From Saccopteryx bilineata (lineage: Eukaryota > Chordata > Mammalia > Chiroptera > Emballonuridae), in assembly GCF_036850765.1 (NCBI RefSeq), contig NC_089491.1, positions 126,184,766 to 126,248,765 on the forward strand: a stretch of 64,000 nucleotides of DNA, read 5' to 3'. Made by a program: the position numbers and the translations under genes. Positions 14,563 to 26,500 of this stretch are shown in pieces (position 1 is the first letter of the stretch; each line of letters opens with the position of its first letter). The notes under the pieces were generated by a model. The model was not told the DNA's origin. It searched no databases and saw nothing but the letters and a program-made list of their open reading frames with translations.

Positions 14563-17500
14563 ATATGTATTAAAATTATACTTTGAGCTTAGTTTAAACT
14601 GCTTTACAAGGATGACTGATGTTGTAGTTGTCATATATTACACCAGTAGAAGAAAAAGTGGTGGTTGAGCTCTGCTATTGAATAAGGAAGAGATTTTATC
14701 TAATGACACTTCAGTCATCATAGCATATGACCTCTGAAGCCCACAGAAGATTTATGTACTGGAATATTCTCTATATCTTAAATTTAACTTGTAAATGTGA
14801 CAGGCAATGATGTTTTGCCCTTCATTGGTTAGGATTAGGTTTAGCTGTCAGAAACGGATCTGAAAAAAAATGGTGGAAAATCAAGATAGAAATTTATTTC
14901 TCACTTGTGCAATAAAATTAGGAAAACTCTGAACCTTGACCATTGCACTAGGGTGTGGCCTTCATCTGCCTCTTCCAAAATGGAGCTTTCCCTTCACATT
15001 TACTTTCCAAACTGCAAGGTGGAGGGAGAGGGGGCAAGAGGCAAAGAGCACAGACTGATGGACAGGCAGGTGAACATGGAGGGCGTGTGGGAGAAGGGAG
15101 ACTAGGTATGGGGACAACTCAACCTGCTGTCACACTCCTCAACCAGCAGTTCCTCCAGAGAGCCGGTCTCACTCACTAATGGGATCTACACTCGTCTAAT
15201 GTCTGTACTAGTCTAGTGCCTATATACCCAGTAAATCAGTGGATGTTTATTATGGATGAGTATAAAATGATTTGTGTCAATAAATTTTACAATGATAGGA
15301 ATACTGTATTTTGGTCTAGCAACAATTTGGTAAGATAATAAAGAAGGATTTTTTTTTTTAGCTATTTAAGTGTAGCTGCAGATGACAGAAAATCAAATGT
15401 AACAATGATTTAAACAGGAAAGAAATATCTTTTTCCAGAATATAAACAAAATTGAGGCAACTAGTTGAGGATTCGTGTGATAGCTGCACAAATATCAGCC
15501 ATCAGCCATCCTGTCTCTTGTTACTCTGCCTATCTCAACACGTGGCTTCCATCTCATGTTCTAAGAATAATGAGTTCCAGCCTTCATATTTATATTCCAG
15601 CTGTCAGGGGAGAGAAAAGAAAAAAAAAGGATCCACATCTTTTCTTTAACCACATTTCTTGAAATATGCATATGATTTTTCTGTGTGTATCCCATTAATC
15701 ACAGGACTGCACGTGGCTGCTGAAGTGTAAGTGGAAATTTGGTGTTTATTTCAAGTGTCCAGCTAAAAATCCATAATTCTGTTACAAGGGAAAAAGAGGT
15801 TGAATATTAGAAGAATGTGCTAGCTGTCTTTGCACAGTGACCATTCTTTGTAAAGCAGTGTTTTGCAGTTTTTTACAGTCCATCTCCCTTCAGCCAGGAA
15901 GATTTTATTGATTGGAATCAGTGATTTAAAAGAATAGTCAATTTAGTTTATGTATGTTCTTTATTTTTACCTTGTAGGTGCTTCAACATTTTCTCAACAG
16001 ACTCATTATATGAAAATTCAGTCTAAGGTTCAAATTTTAGAAGAGAAAACTAAAGAGGCCGAGAGAACTGCTGAACTGGCTGAGGCTGATGCTAGGGAAA
16101 AGGATAAAGAACTAGTTGAGACTCTGAAGCGATTAAAAGATTATGAATCGGTATGTATTTTTATCTCGACAGTCAAGGAGTTTGCAGTTCTTCTTGCTAC
16201 CACATTTAGACTGTTCTGTGCCATTTACTCACACCATTTAAAAACATTCCAGAAATATCTTATGATAAAGGTTTCCTAACTGATTTCTCTAGACTATTCA
16301 AACTTTTGAGTAGCATTTACCTTTTGGCAGGAGAATTATTTTCAAACCATTTGCCCAGATAATCAGCTTTGGTGAGAGAGCAGAATTAGATGCTTTGTAA
16401 TCTGTGTCATTGTGCCACCACGTAGATGTGACACCACTGGTTAGTTTGATGAACATTACAGCAGAGACAGTTTTATTGCCTACCATGCCAACACAACCTT
16501 ACTTTGTACTTTTTATATTTTTAAATCTGATTACTAAGTCAGGCAACTATGTATTCTAATGATAGCGCTGATTGACCCTTACTTTTCTCTATTTTGTAAA
16601 GTGTTTTACGTGCAATATTCTGAGTCACTTTGCCATTAGGATGCTGTATTCGGAAGTTTCAGCTCTTTCATTTTCCATCATTATCATCATCATCCTTATT
16701 TTTGATTTTGCGAGTACATTTATTAAAGCAGGAGACAGTGAAACAAGGAAGACGTTAGGATAGAAGCAGCAACAGGAGAGGCTAGGTGGGGCTCTCTAGA
16801 AATGATATGGGAGAGAAATGATCCTACACTAGAAAATTAGAGAAAAGGAGCCTTGGAGACAGGTTCAAGGGGTTAGCCCCGGAAAGCTGCTGCTGTCCAT
16901 TGCTCCCCTGGTTGCAAGTTTCATGGGGACCCTTACAGTTTAGGGGATGCACGCCTGAGAGGGAAGAAAGATGTGGGCATGCTCCCGAGGGGAGAGCGTG
17001 CCTCCAGCAGCATTATTATTGATTTGTTTTTCAAAAGCACAATAAAAAATAGTTTAGTAATATAAACCGTAAATATATGTGCACTTTCCATCAAACTTAA
17101 TGAGAAAGTAAATTTATGAGTTTGATAATTTATTCAAATAAACCATGTTCTATTTAAATTAGATTGGGTATGTTTTTAGGGAGTATATGGTTTAGAAGAT
17201 GCTGTCACTGAAATAAAGAATTGTAAAAACCAAATTAAAATAAGAGATCGTGAGATTGAAGTATTGACAAAGGAAATCAATAAACTTGAGATGAGTATCA
17301 ATGATTTCCTCGATGAAAACGAGGCACTGAGAGAGCGTGTGGGTGAGTCATCTTTTAACGTATGTAATATTTTGTTCAGTCCTAATTGTCATGTCATTTC
17401 AGTTTTTCTTTTTGATTGTTTCTTATTATTTTTTAAAGAGTTGAATGCTTTTTTACAAATAAATTCTTCTATAAAAACATTTAAAACAAAAGTGGAGCTA

Positions 17501-20500
17501 CCCTGATTGGAGTAAGTTTGGGGGTTTGATGGGGTTGGGCTGGTGGCCGGGCAGGCCTGGGCACTGCTTTATGCGGCCACAGTCTTCAGTAATGATTGCT
17601 TATTAAGAAATGGAAGTCTACTAAGTTAATACCACATATTACAAGTTGGTTAACCCTTTACTTTTTTCCAACAACAGTAAAATCTGTTGATCCATGTCAG
17701 TTTGTAAAATGCCCTTGTTTCAGAAGAATTCATGAGGACATTTAGAAATACTATTTAAACCTTTTTAAGACTTTTAAGTACTTGAATTTTATAATTTAAG
17801 TATTTTCTTTGGTTGAGTAGTTTAAGGTTACTGTTGATTCTAAGAAGTAATTAGTAAATATAGCTTAAGAGTTTATATATCGATTTCAATAGTTTATTAG
17901 TGAATATTACTCATTTTAATGTTATAAAAATTCAATCTAAATTACTACTTTAAAGTAAAAATAAAGCAAATACTGATTCTGTTTTTCTTGGTAAATACCA
18001 GTTAATAGTTTCTTAGACTTAACATGATCATCTGTAAAAACTGTTCTCTAGAGGAAAGAAAAATAAATATTTTATACAGTTTATTTATTTGTAAAAGAGT
18101 GTCTCACTAGGACCCATAGTCATTCCAGGACCTCAAGTTAAAAGTGATCGATAGCTTGACCTATCGAATCACAACCAGCTTCAGTCTAGAGGTTCCTACA
18201 GATGACTGAGCCATCCAGGTAGCTGTCAAAAACACCAGTCCTGTGTTGTATATGCTGCAAAATTTGGTTATAATTACTGGAAACAACTTTGCTTTCTGGT
18301 TTTCAGAGCATAGATGCTTAAGTAATAAGGAGGTTAGGAGATCGGCACACCAGGAGCCTCAGGCCAGTCATGATGATATATATATATTGTGTGTGTGTGT
18401 GTGTGTGTTTTTAAAGTGAAGGAGTTTATTAGTGAAGCACTGAAACAGGGAGTGGCTACTCCTCAGGCAGAGCAGCCAATATTCTTAATATTGATATTAA
18501 ATAATGACGACTGGCAGGCGCTGCACTAAGTCCTTTATTTAGGTTGATTTTATTATATTCCTGACAACAGCCAAAAAACAATGTGCACACAGTATTATAC
18601 CTATGACTTAGTTAATAGTTGAAAGCGGGACTTGAATCCAAGCCTGTTTTATCACAAAGCTTCTTTCTTAATTATTATATTTATAGTATCTCCATGACAG
18701 CCAAACACAGTGAAGACAGATCCTAAATAGTTTTTGTTAGAATTTCCATTGATAATTATGACAAAATTCAAACTTGGAGGGTCACAGTTCAAACATTAGG
18801 AAACTTCATGCACAAAATGTACCCTATGTATTTAGTGATGCTGACGTAAATTATAACCAGTTGTTTGATGGTAACTAGTTGCTATATGATACTTTTGTAG
18901 TTCATTTGAATGTTGTTAAGGTTTTAGTCATATTACTCTCTATTTTAGGCCTTGAACCGAAGACAATGATTGATTTAACTGAATTTAGAAATAGGAAAAG
19001 TTTAAAACAGCAACAGTACAGAGCCGAAAACCAGATTCTTTTAAAAGAGGCAAGTGCAATAGTCAACTGGTTATTTTTCTGGTTGAACTAAAGAAAAATA
19101 TTTAAAAAGTTTATACTTTGTAGATTGAAAGCCTAGAGGAAGAACGACTTGACCTGAAAAAAAAAATTCGCCAAATGGCTCAAGAAAAAGGAAAAAGAAC
19201 TGTAACTTCAGGTATACCCATTTATTCCAAATCTTTAAAATAATCATTGGGAAATGAATTGTTGGCTCTGAAGTTTTCTGTATGATAGAAATATTATCTC
19301 TACCTTACTGTGATTCTGCTACAAGTTTAATAAATGAAAATAATGGCCTATAGAAGATTATGTAAATGAATGTCATCAAATAAACTTTGAAAATAATGGA
19401 CTTTTCAAAAAGTTGTAGAAAAGTGTGTGGAGACAGTGACTACTGGGAGAGCACATGGAGTGCCCCGAGGGACCTGGGGAGACCTTGCAGTCCCCTCACG
19501 GGTTTCATGAGATGGCCCTGACCCCCAGTCCTAATAGGTATTTATTGATGCACACAAATAGATACAAGGACTAGAATGAGGAAGTCAGGAAGGGGAATTT
19601 CTTTAGAGCAGACAAAAAGGCAAGGGAGTAGCTCAAATGTCCCCACCCACTGATTAATCAGAATTGCTCATTCTATCCCTACTGTGCTGCTTGCTGTTCA
19701 ACAGAGTACTGCATTCAGTTCTTTTGTCAGGAAAGCCACTGTGGCCTTTGCCTCAGGGCACTGAACTCTCTGTCCCTGTTTTATGTTCCTATTCAGGGCC
19801 TCTGCAGAAAAGTCTATTATTTGTGGACCACCCCAATAAGTTGTGTTTTCTTTTTTTTTTTTTTTTCTTCCGAAGCTGGAAACAGGGAGAGACAGTCAGA
19901 CAGACTCCCGCATGCACCCAACCGGGATCCACCCGGCACGCCCACCAGGGGGCGACGCTCTGCCCACCAGGGGGCGATGCTCTGCCCCTCCGGGGCAGTC
20001 GCTCTGTTGCCACAGAGCCACTCTAGCGCCTGGGGCAGAGGCCAAGGAGCCATCCCCAGCGCCCGGGCCATCTTTGCTCCAATGGAGCCTTGGCTGCAGG
20101 AGGGGAAGAGAGAGACAGAGAGGAAGGAGAGGGGGAGGGGTGGAGAAGCAGATGGGCGCTTCTCCTGTGTGCCCTGGCTGGAAATCGAACCCAGGACCCC
20201 TTGCACGCCAGGCCGACGCTCTACCACTGAGCCAACCGGCCAGGGCCGTGTTTTCTTTTTTAACATTTTAGTTTCTACAACACATCCAAAAATTTTTAGA
20301 AGGGCAAATCTTTGTAATTTAGTAGTCTTTTACACCAGTTTTCTCATTCATGATTCTTGTCTACTTTATATGTGTCTTCTAACCATTTTAGTACTTAAAC
20401 TCTTTCATGTATAGCCTGGATAAGGAATGATAGAGAAGATAAAGTTTATATTAGTTCCTCATATTAATATCTTATTGAAAGGAAATTTAAAGAAAAATTA

Positions 20501-23500
20501 GTTAAATCAGGATGTTGTATAGGCTACATGCAGATCTAGGATTTGGAAATAATTTTTCTACCTCTTTTTTGAGTTAAAACTTGATTTAAGTTTTTAACCC
20601 ATTTGTAAAGCCAGTAGGCACAGTCACCATCACAGCCACCTGGCCCATGCAGGTTCGCATTGGATTTGGACAGATGGTAATGAAACAACGGAGCCAAGAA
20701 TTGGTGGGCCATTATCTTTAATCCTAGCTTGCACCCAGCAGGCAAGTAAAAACACACATTGGGCTCCAAAACCCACTCATTCAGTGCTCACAAAGCTACT
20801 GACTTATCCAAGTTTCCTAGAATCATAGGTTTCTATCTCACTAGCCTTATTCATCTCTGTTCCCCATCTCCTTCTCTCTGCACAAACTCTGCACAAACTG
20901 ACTTCTCCTTTACCATTCTGCCATCTTGGCTGCTTCTCCTGGCCTCCTCCATGTGGCCTTTCTCTGCTCTCCTTTCTCTGCTCTCTCCTCTAATGCTAAT
21001 CTCAGGAACCAAGAGGGCAAGCTCCTGGTCTGCCCCATTTTATAATGTAGAAACCAAAACCTTTAATCCAATATATAAACAAGGAAGTCTCTCATACAAA
21101 GTCACTTAACTGAGGCATAATGGGATTCCTCATGAGAGTGCACCACCCCACATCAAGAAGAGTGGGAAAGGCTTAGTCCTAAAACCAAGCCCCAGGCTAC
21201 AAGGATCCTGCCTTCCCACTGCCCGCCCCCAACACACATTAATACAATCATGCCCATTCCAAGCAAGAAGGGCAACCAATATCACCTGGACAATAGGCCT
21301 CCATGTGGGCAGCGCCATCCTCAACAAAGTGAGCATAATATATTTTATCTGCCCAACACCATTTATGTCAGAGGTTGAAATTTTTGAAAGTCAGTTCTTC
21401 CAAAATTTTCCAAAAATTCACATCATCTTTTGACAAACTCCCTGCACACCAGTATCTGCAGCAGTGACTAACTGTGCCATGTGATAACGTACCCCCAGGA
21501 GGCAGACATGTGTAAAAAGGAGGATGTAAATAACTCTCACGTCACCACCATTCCAATAATGGAACATGAGGCATAAATGGGTTAAGAATGAAAATATTGA
21601 AATAATAAAGTTATTTTATGTCTAATTCTTTATATCTTTTATATGTAGGATTAATAGCTGAGGACCTGAACCTGACAGAAAACTATTCTCAAGAAAATAG
21701 AATAGAAGAAAGAAAATATGATTACATGAGCCTCAAAAATATGAATGCAGCACCTTCAAAGGTAAGCAGTAGTTGCTACAGCAAAGAGAAAACAGAATGT
21801 CAATTCTTTCCTTTCTGCCCCATTATCTCATTTTAGACATTGCTTTTTTAATAGTTGTTAAATAAAAATTTTTTTAATTTGAATAACCTGTTCATTCAAG
21901 GATTGATTAATGAGACATTATTTGCTTTGAATACAGATTACGAGTTCAGATAAAATAGAGCTGCTGCATAGGAGAGCATCATTCAGTATAGTATTCCAGA
22001 CTCATATCAGAAAGAGGCAGAAGAGAATATGACTGTAGGATCATTATCAAGGATGGTGTCTGAAGTTCCTCTGAGTGTAGTAACAAGTGAAGTGGATCCA
22101 TCTGTCTCTTTAGACATTCTTCATCTACACAAGTAAAAGATAATATATTGCCAGAAGATATAATAATAAGGGAGATTTTTAAAGCACCATGTCTCCAATC
22201 TTTAGGAAATCCAGAATCGTTAGTCAATATCTTTAGTAGGGAAAGTAATGAAGAAATAAATTACTTTCTATACTCTCTTTCTGACAACTCTTTGAAGAAA
22301 GTATCAAGAAGCCGTCAGGGAAAAGAAAAAGCCATCAGGAGCCTGAGAATATGAGTTTTACACAAAAAAGCAATTTATCTTTACAAGTCTTAACAACAGC
22401 TTCAGATTTAATACAGAAATTATCTCTTAGGCAAAAATGTGCAATATTTTGTCAACAGATTCATGGTAATAAAGCTGATGTGGATAAATCACAAATAGCA
22501 TCATCAGAAGATGAGCAGGTTCATATCCAAATAAAATATGCTGATAGTATGAAAGAAAAACAAAAAAGTGAAACACCCTTACAGGCAAAGATTTTGAAAA
22601 GTGAACTTGAAGTTAATCTTCTAGACCCTATGCCTATTACTGCAAAATCAGAATTATCTCAGATAGATTCACTTGAAAATACTATAGAACAGCTGCAGAG
22701 AGAACATGTATTTATTTCTCAGGTGAGCTTTCCTCTAAATTACGTTCCTGGTATTGCTTTTTTATTAACTTTTTTTAAATGACTTTTCTAATGAAGTTCT
22801 GTAAATACTGATTATAAGATTTTGTTAATGTTTGTGCATTAATGTTAATTTATGCCCATTTTATTTTTTTATTTTCTTATTTTTATTATTATTTTTAATT
22901 TTAGTGAGAGGAAGGGAGGCAGAGAGAAAGACTCCTGCATGCACCCCGACTGGGATCCACCTGGCCTAGGGGGCAAGGCTTTGTCCATCTAGGGCCATTG
23001 CTCCATTGGTCAGCAATGGAGCCTTTTTTTTTTTTTTTTTTTTAGCACCTGAGGCAGAGGCCACTCAGCCATCCTCAGCTCCTGAGGCCAACTGCTTGAA
23101 CCAGTCAAGCCATGGCTGTGGGAGAGGAAGAGAGAAAGAGAAGGGGGAGAGGTGGAGAAGCATATGGTCACTTCTCTTGTGTGCCTGACCAGGAATCAAA
23201 TCCAGGACATCTATATGCTAGGCTGATGCTCTACCACTGAGCCAACTAGCCAGGGCCCATTATATTTTTTAAAAATCTGAAAAATGCAGTACATTTGGTA
23301 TGAATTCATCTACTTGCCTAATTTATTAAATATTTCTTTAGAATGAAGTCACAACACAGGATTTATTGATCAAGGAAGCAAACAGTAGGAATGCAGAAAT
23401 AGAGCTTGAACGTTATAGAAGCCAGGCAGAACAGGTAGTGTGGATATTAGAAGATATTATTGCACTAAAGACAAAAACCTTTATTATATCTGTTTACCTT

Positions 23501-26500
23501 TTGCCATACATGGGAGGAGGATCACCATGTGTATTACCTTTTAGATTTTATTTTTATGACTGCTATTATGTTTCTATAACTTATATTTGGTGTGTTAAAC
23601 CTCAACTGATCAACTTTCTTAAAACTTCAAAAGTAAACAATTGTGATATTTGTAAAGAAATTAATTTTGTTTTCTTTATGTTTTGTTTAGAGTGAATTTC
23701 TTTCAAGAGAACTAATTGAAAAGGAAAGAGATTTAGAAAGGAGTACAACGGTAATAGCCAAGTTTCAGAATAAAGGTAAGTTACTATTATCTTACTTTTT
23801 CTGTGCGTATTTATCCTATACTGAAAATAATGGGCCTGAAAGTACTTTAATACACTGTTTTCTAATCTATTTTAGCCTTAAATTCCTGCATAAGATATAG
23901 ACGTTAGTCTCTCTCTTTCATCCATTTGGCTTGCCTTGCTATATTTATATACAGAGAATGTTCTTAGTCTGAATTTTTTTGTGATGATAAAGAAGTCTCT
24001 TCTGTTTTGTTCTCTAATGAAAGTAAACAATGTTTTAAATTAAAAATAAATTTAATATAAAGTGAAGGCAAAGTATGCTTATGATTTATTTCTTTGAGCT
24101 GTGAGATATATGTGTGTGCATATGATTTCAATAAGTATACCATTCAGCTCAACTGTTCACACACTGAATTTGTACTTGAATTTTTTGTGTGTATTTATTT
24201 GTATTTGCATTTTACAAATGGGTTGTTTTTACTGTATGTGAACTATTTGTCATCTATATAGAATAATGTAATTGTGAAAAAGATCTATTCATCCAATGAG
24301 AAAAATATGTCATTTTAGTAAAAGAATTAGTTGAAGAAAATGAACAACTTGAAGAAGGTATGAAAGAAATATTGCAAGCTATTAAAGAAATACAGAAAGA
24401 TTCTGATATCAAAGGAGGAGAAACATCTCTAATTATTCCTAGTCTTGAAAGACTAGTTAATGTAAGTTATTTTTACATATTAATGGTTTCACTTTGTTAT
24501 TTCATCACTTAATGATATTGTTCACTGTCTACTAGTCTCTGTAGTTTCTGATGAGACATTTGCTGTCTGTCATTTGAATCATTGTTCCCTGTATATAATA
24601 TTCCCATGCCTCCCCTCAGGCTGCTTTCAAAACTTTATATATTTTTTTACCAGTTTGACTGTAATGTGCCTGGGTGTGTGTGCGTGCACACACACACATT
24701 TGTACAGTATATATATGTCTGTATCTTGTTTGGGGTTTGCTGAGCTTCTTGAATCTGTTTACTTACGTTATTCACTACAGTTGGGAAGTTTTCCATGAGT
24801 AATTTCTTTATTTTTGTGTCCCATTCCCTCTAGAACTCCAGTGAAACATTTTATACCTTTTGATATTGTCTACAGGTCCCTGAAGTTCTGTTCATTTTTT
24901 CCTAATGAAAGATACTTTTCCTAATTCTTTATTTTCTCCCAATTGTATAATTGCTATTGATTTTTTAAAAATTTATTTTCTTTTAATTTCTTGGGTGTAC
25001 ATAAATTCTAGTGTCCCCCCAAATACCTTCTCCCCTCCCCCGTGTTCCCCACCACATCCCCCTTGCCCTCCTCCCCGCAACCCTCTCCCATTTTGCATTT
25101 CTGCTCTCATCCCATCCTCTCATCCCGCTTTCCCTCTGGTCCCTTTGATCCCGTCTCTGTCTCTATTCTGTTCCTCAGTTCATATTGTTCATTGGTTTAA
25201 AATTGAAGGAGAAATAAAAAGCTTCCCAGACATAATCGCTATTGATTTTTACGTTCACTGATACTTTCCTCTCTCACCTCCATTCTTCTGCTTCAGCATT
25301 CAGCCTGAGGCCTGGCAGGGTTTTTACACAGACTGTGGAAGTCCTTCTTGCTAGTTCTTTTTCTTTCTGGGATTCCTCTCTCACTTTCTATAGCTTAGGG
25401 CTTGCTCTGTTCTTTGGTTTTCTAGGTCAGACAGTTAGCAGGCCACTGCCACCTCAGGCTGCCCTCAGAGGAAGCCTTACAGATGGCAAATCACGCCTGG
25501 CTGGTCCGCTTTTCAAAGTTCCAAGACCCCTCCAAAATCTGCTTACTTTGGTTTATTTCTAGAATCTTTAAGTAGTTGTTTTGTATTTACTTGTTAAATG
25601 TGGAGGTGTAGGTCTCTTACGACCTTATGCCACAAAACTGAATGTGTAATAGAATGTAGTAAGAATACTTTAAAATGTTTAAAGAATTAAGCATTGCTAC
25701 AGTAAAGATTTTAGCCATCAAAAAATATTCTTTTTGGTCTGACCTGTGGTGGCGCAGTGGATAAAGCGTCAACCTGGGAACACTGAGGTCGCTGGTTCAA
25801 AACCCTGCACATGCGTGGTCAAGGCACACATGGGAGTTGATGCTTCCTGCTCCTCCCCTTTCTTTCTCTCTCTCTCTCTCTCTCCTCTAAAATGAATAAA
25901 TAATAAATAAATAAATTAAAAAAATATATATATATTCTTTTTGTATTTACTATATAAGGACTTAAAAGTCCTTCTATGGTTGGTGACTTCTTTTTTCTTT
26001 TTTTCTTTTTTCTTTTGCCTCTGCTATTTTGAATGTCCCAAATGATTCTTCAGTCTTTTTATGTGAACATCTTTGCCTATAATGCTACCCACTACTGATA
26101 TACTGGGTCTTAGATCAAATTTTATTCTCCAAAGGAAAATCTGTATTCAGTAAATGAATAGCCCAGGAAATTCTATTTCAGTTGACAGCTTCAGATCTTC
26201 CTAAGACCACTGCTTCCATAGATTTTATCTGCTTCTATTGGTGATTGTTGGTCTTTTTTCTGAAATATATGCCCTGTCTAAAACTTAAAATGACCTAATG
26301 CTACTCCTCCAAAAAAATCTTTATAGGAAATGACACTTTAGATCAGATAATTATGGTTTATACACTTCAGTTCACTGTCTATTGTTATAGAATTTTTTTC
26401 AGTGCCCCTAATAACTGTCTAATTTATTCTTATTTTACCAAAAGACCATGTAGACAACTAAGAACTGTTTTCTTGTCCATCAGAATTTCCCTTCTACCTA

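Larger units (their letters stand above)
12157..15977 (+). other. CEP290 intron 13
   Basis: 3.8 kb with no gene. It holds an old repeat block (about 12890-14500), a TG microsatellite (14519-14559), a GC-richer patch around 14950-15180 without recognisable coding, and otherwise unique AT-rich DNA. Confidence 0.8.
19212..21648 (+). other. CEP290 intron 17
   Basis: 2.4 kb with no gene. It holds a GC-rich, possibly LTR-derived patch (about 19430-19640), a long SINE (19851-20247) and a solo LTR (20604-21358); the rest is unique. Confidence 0.75.

Noticed and set aside
22351..22782. Stand-alone 143-codon gene
   Set aside because: The frame ends at a splice donor and reads as coiled coil in register with CEP290 exon 19, so a relict exon fits better than a separate gene.
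24905..25261. 118-codon proline-rich protein
   Set aside because: It is the C-rich 3' UTR of an inverted LINE fragment with a 19-bp target duplication; the proline richness comes from the C-rich strand.
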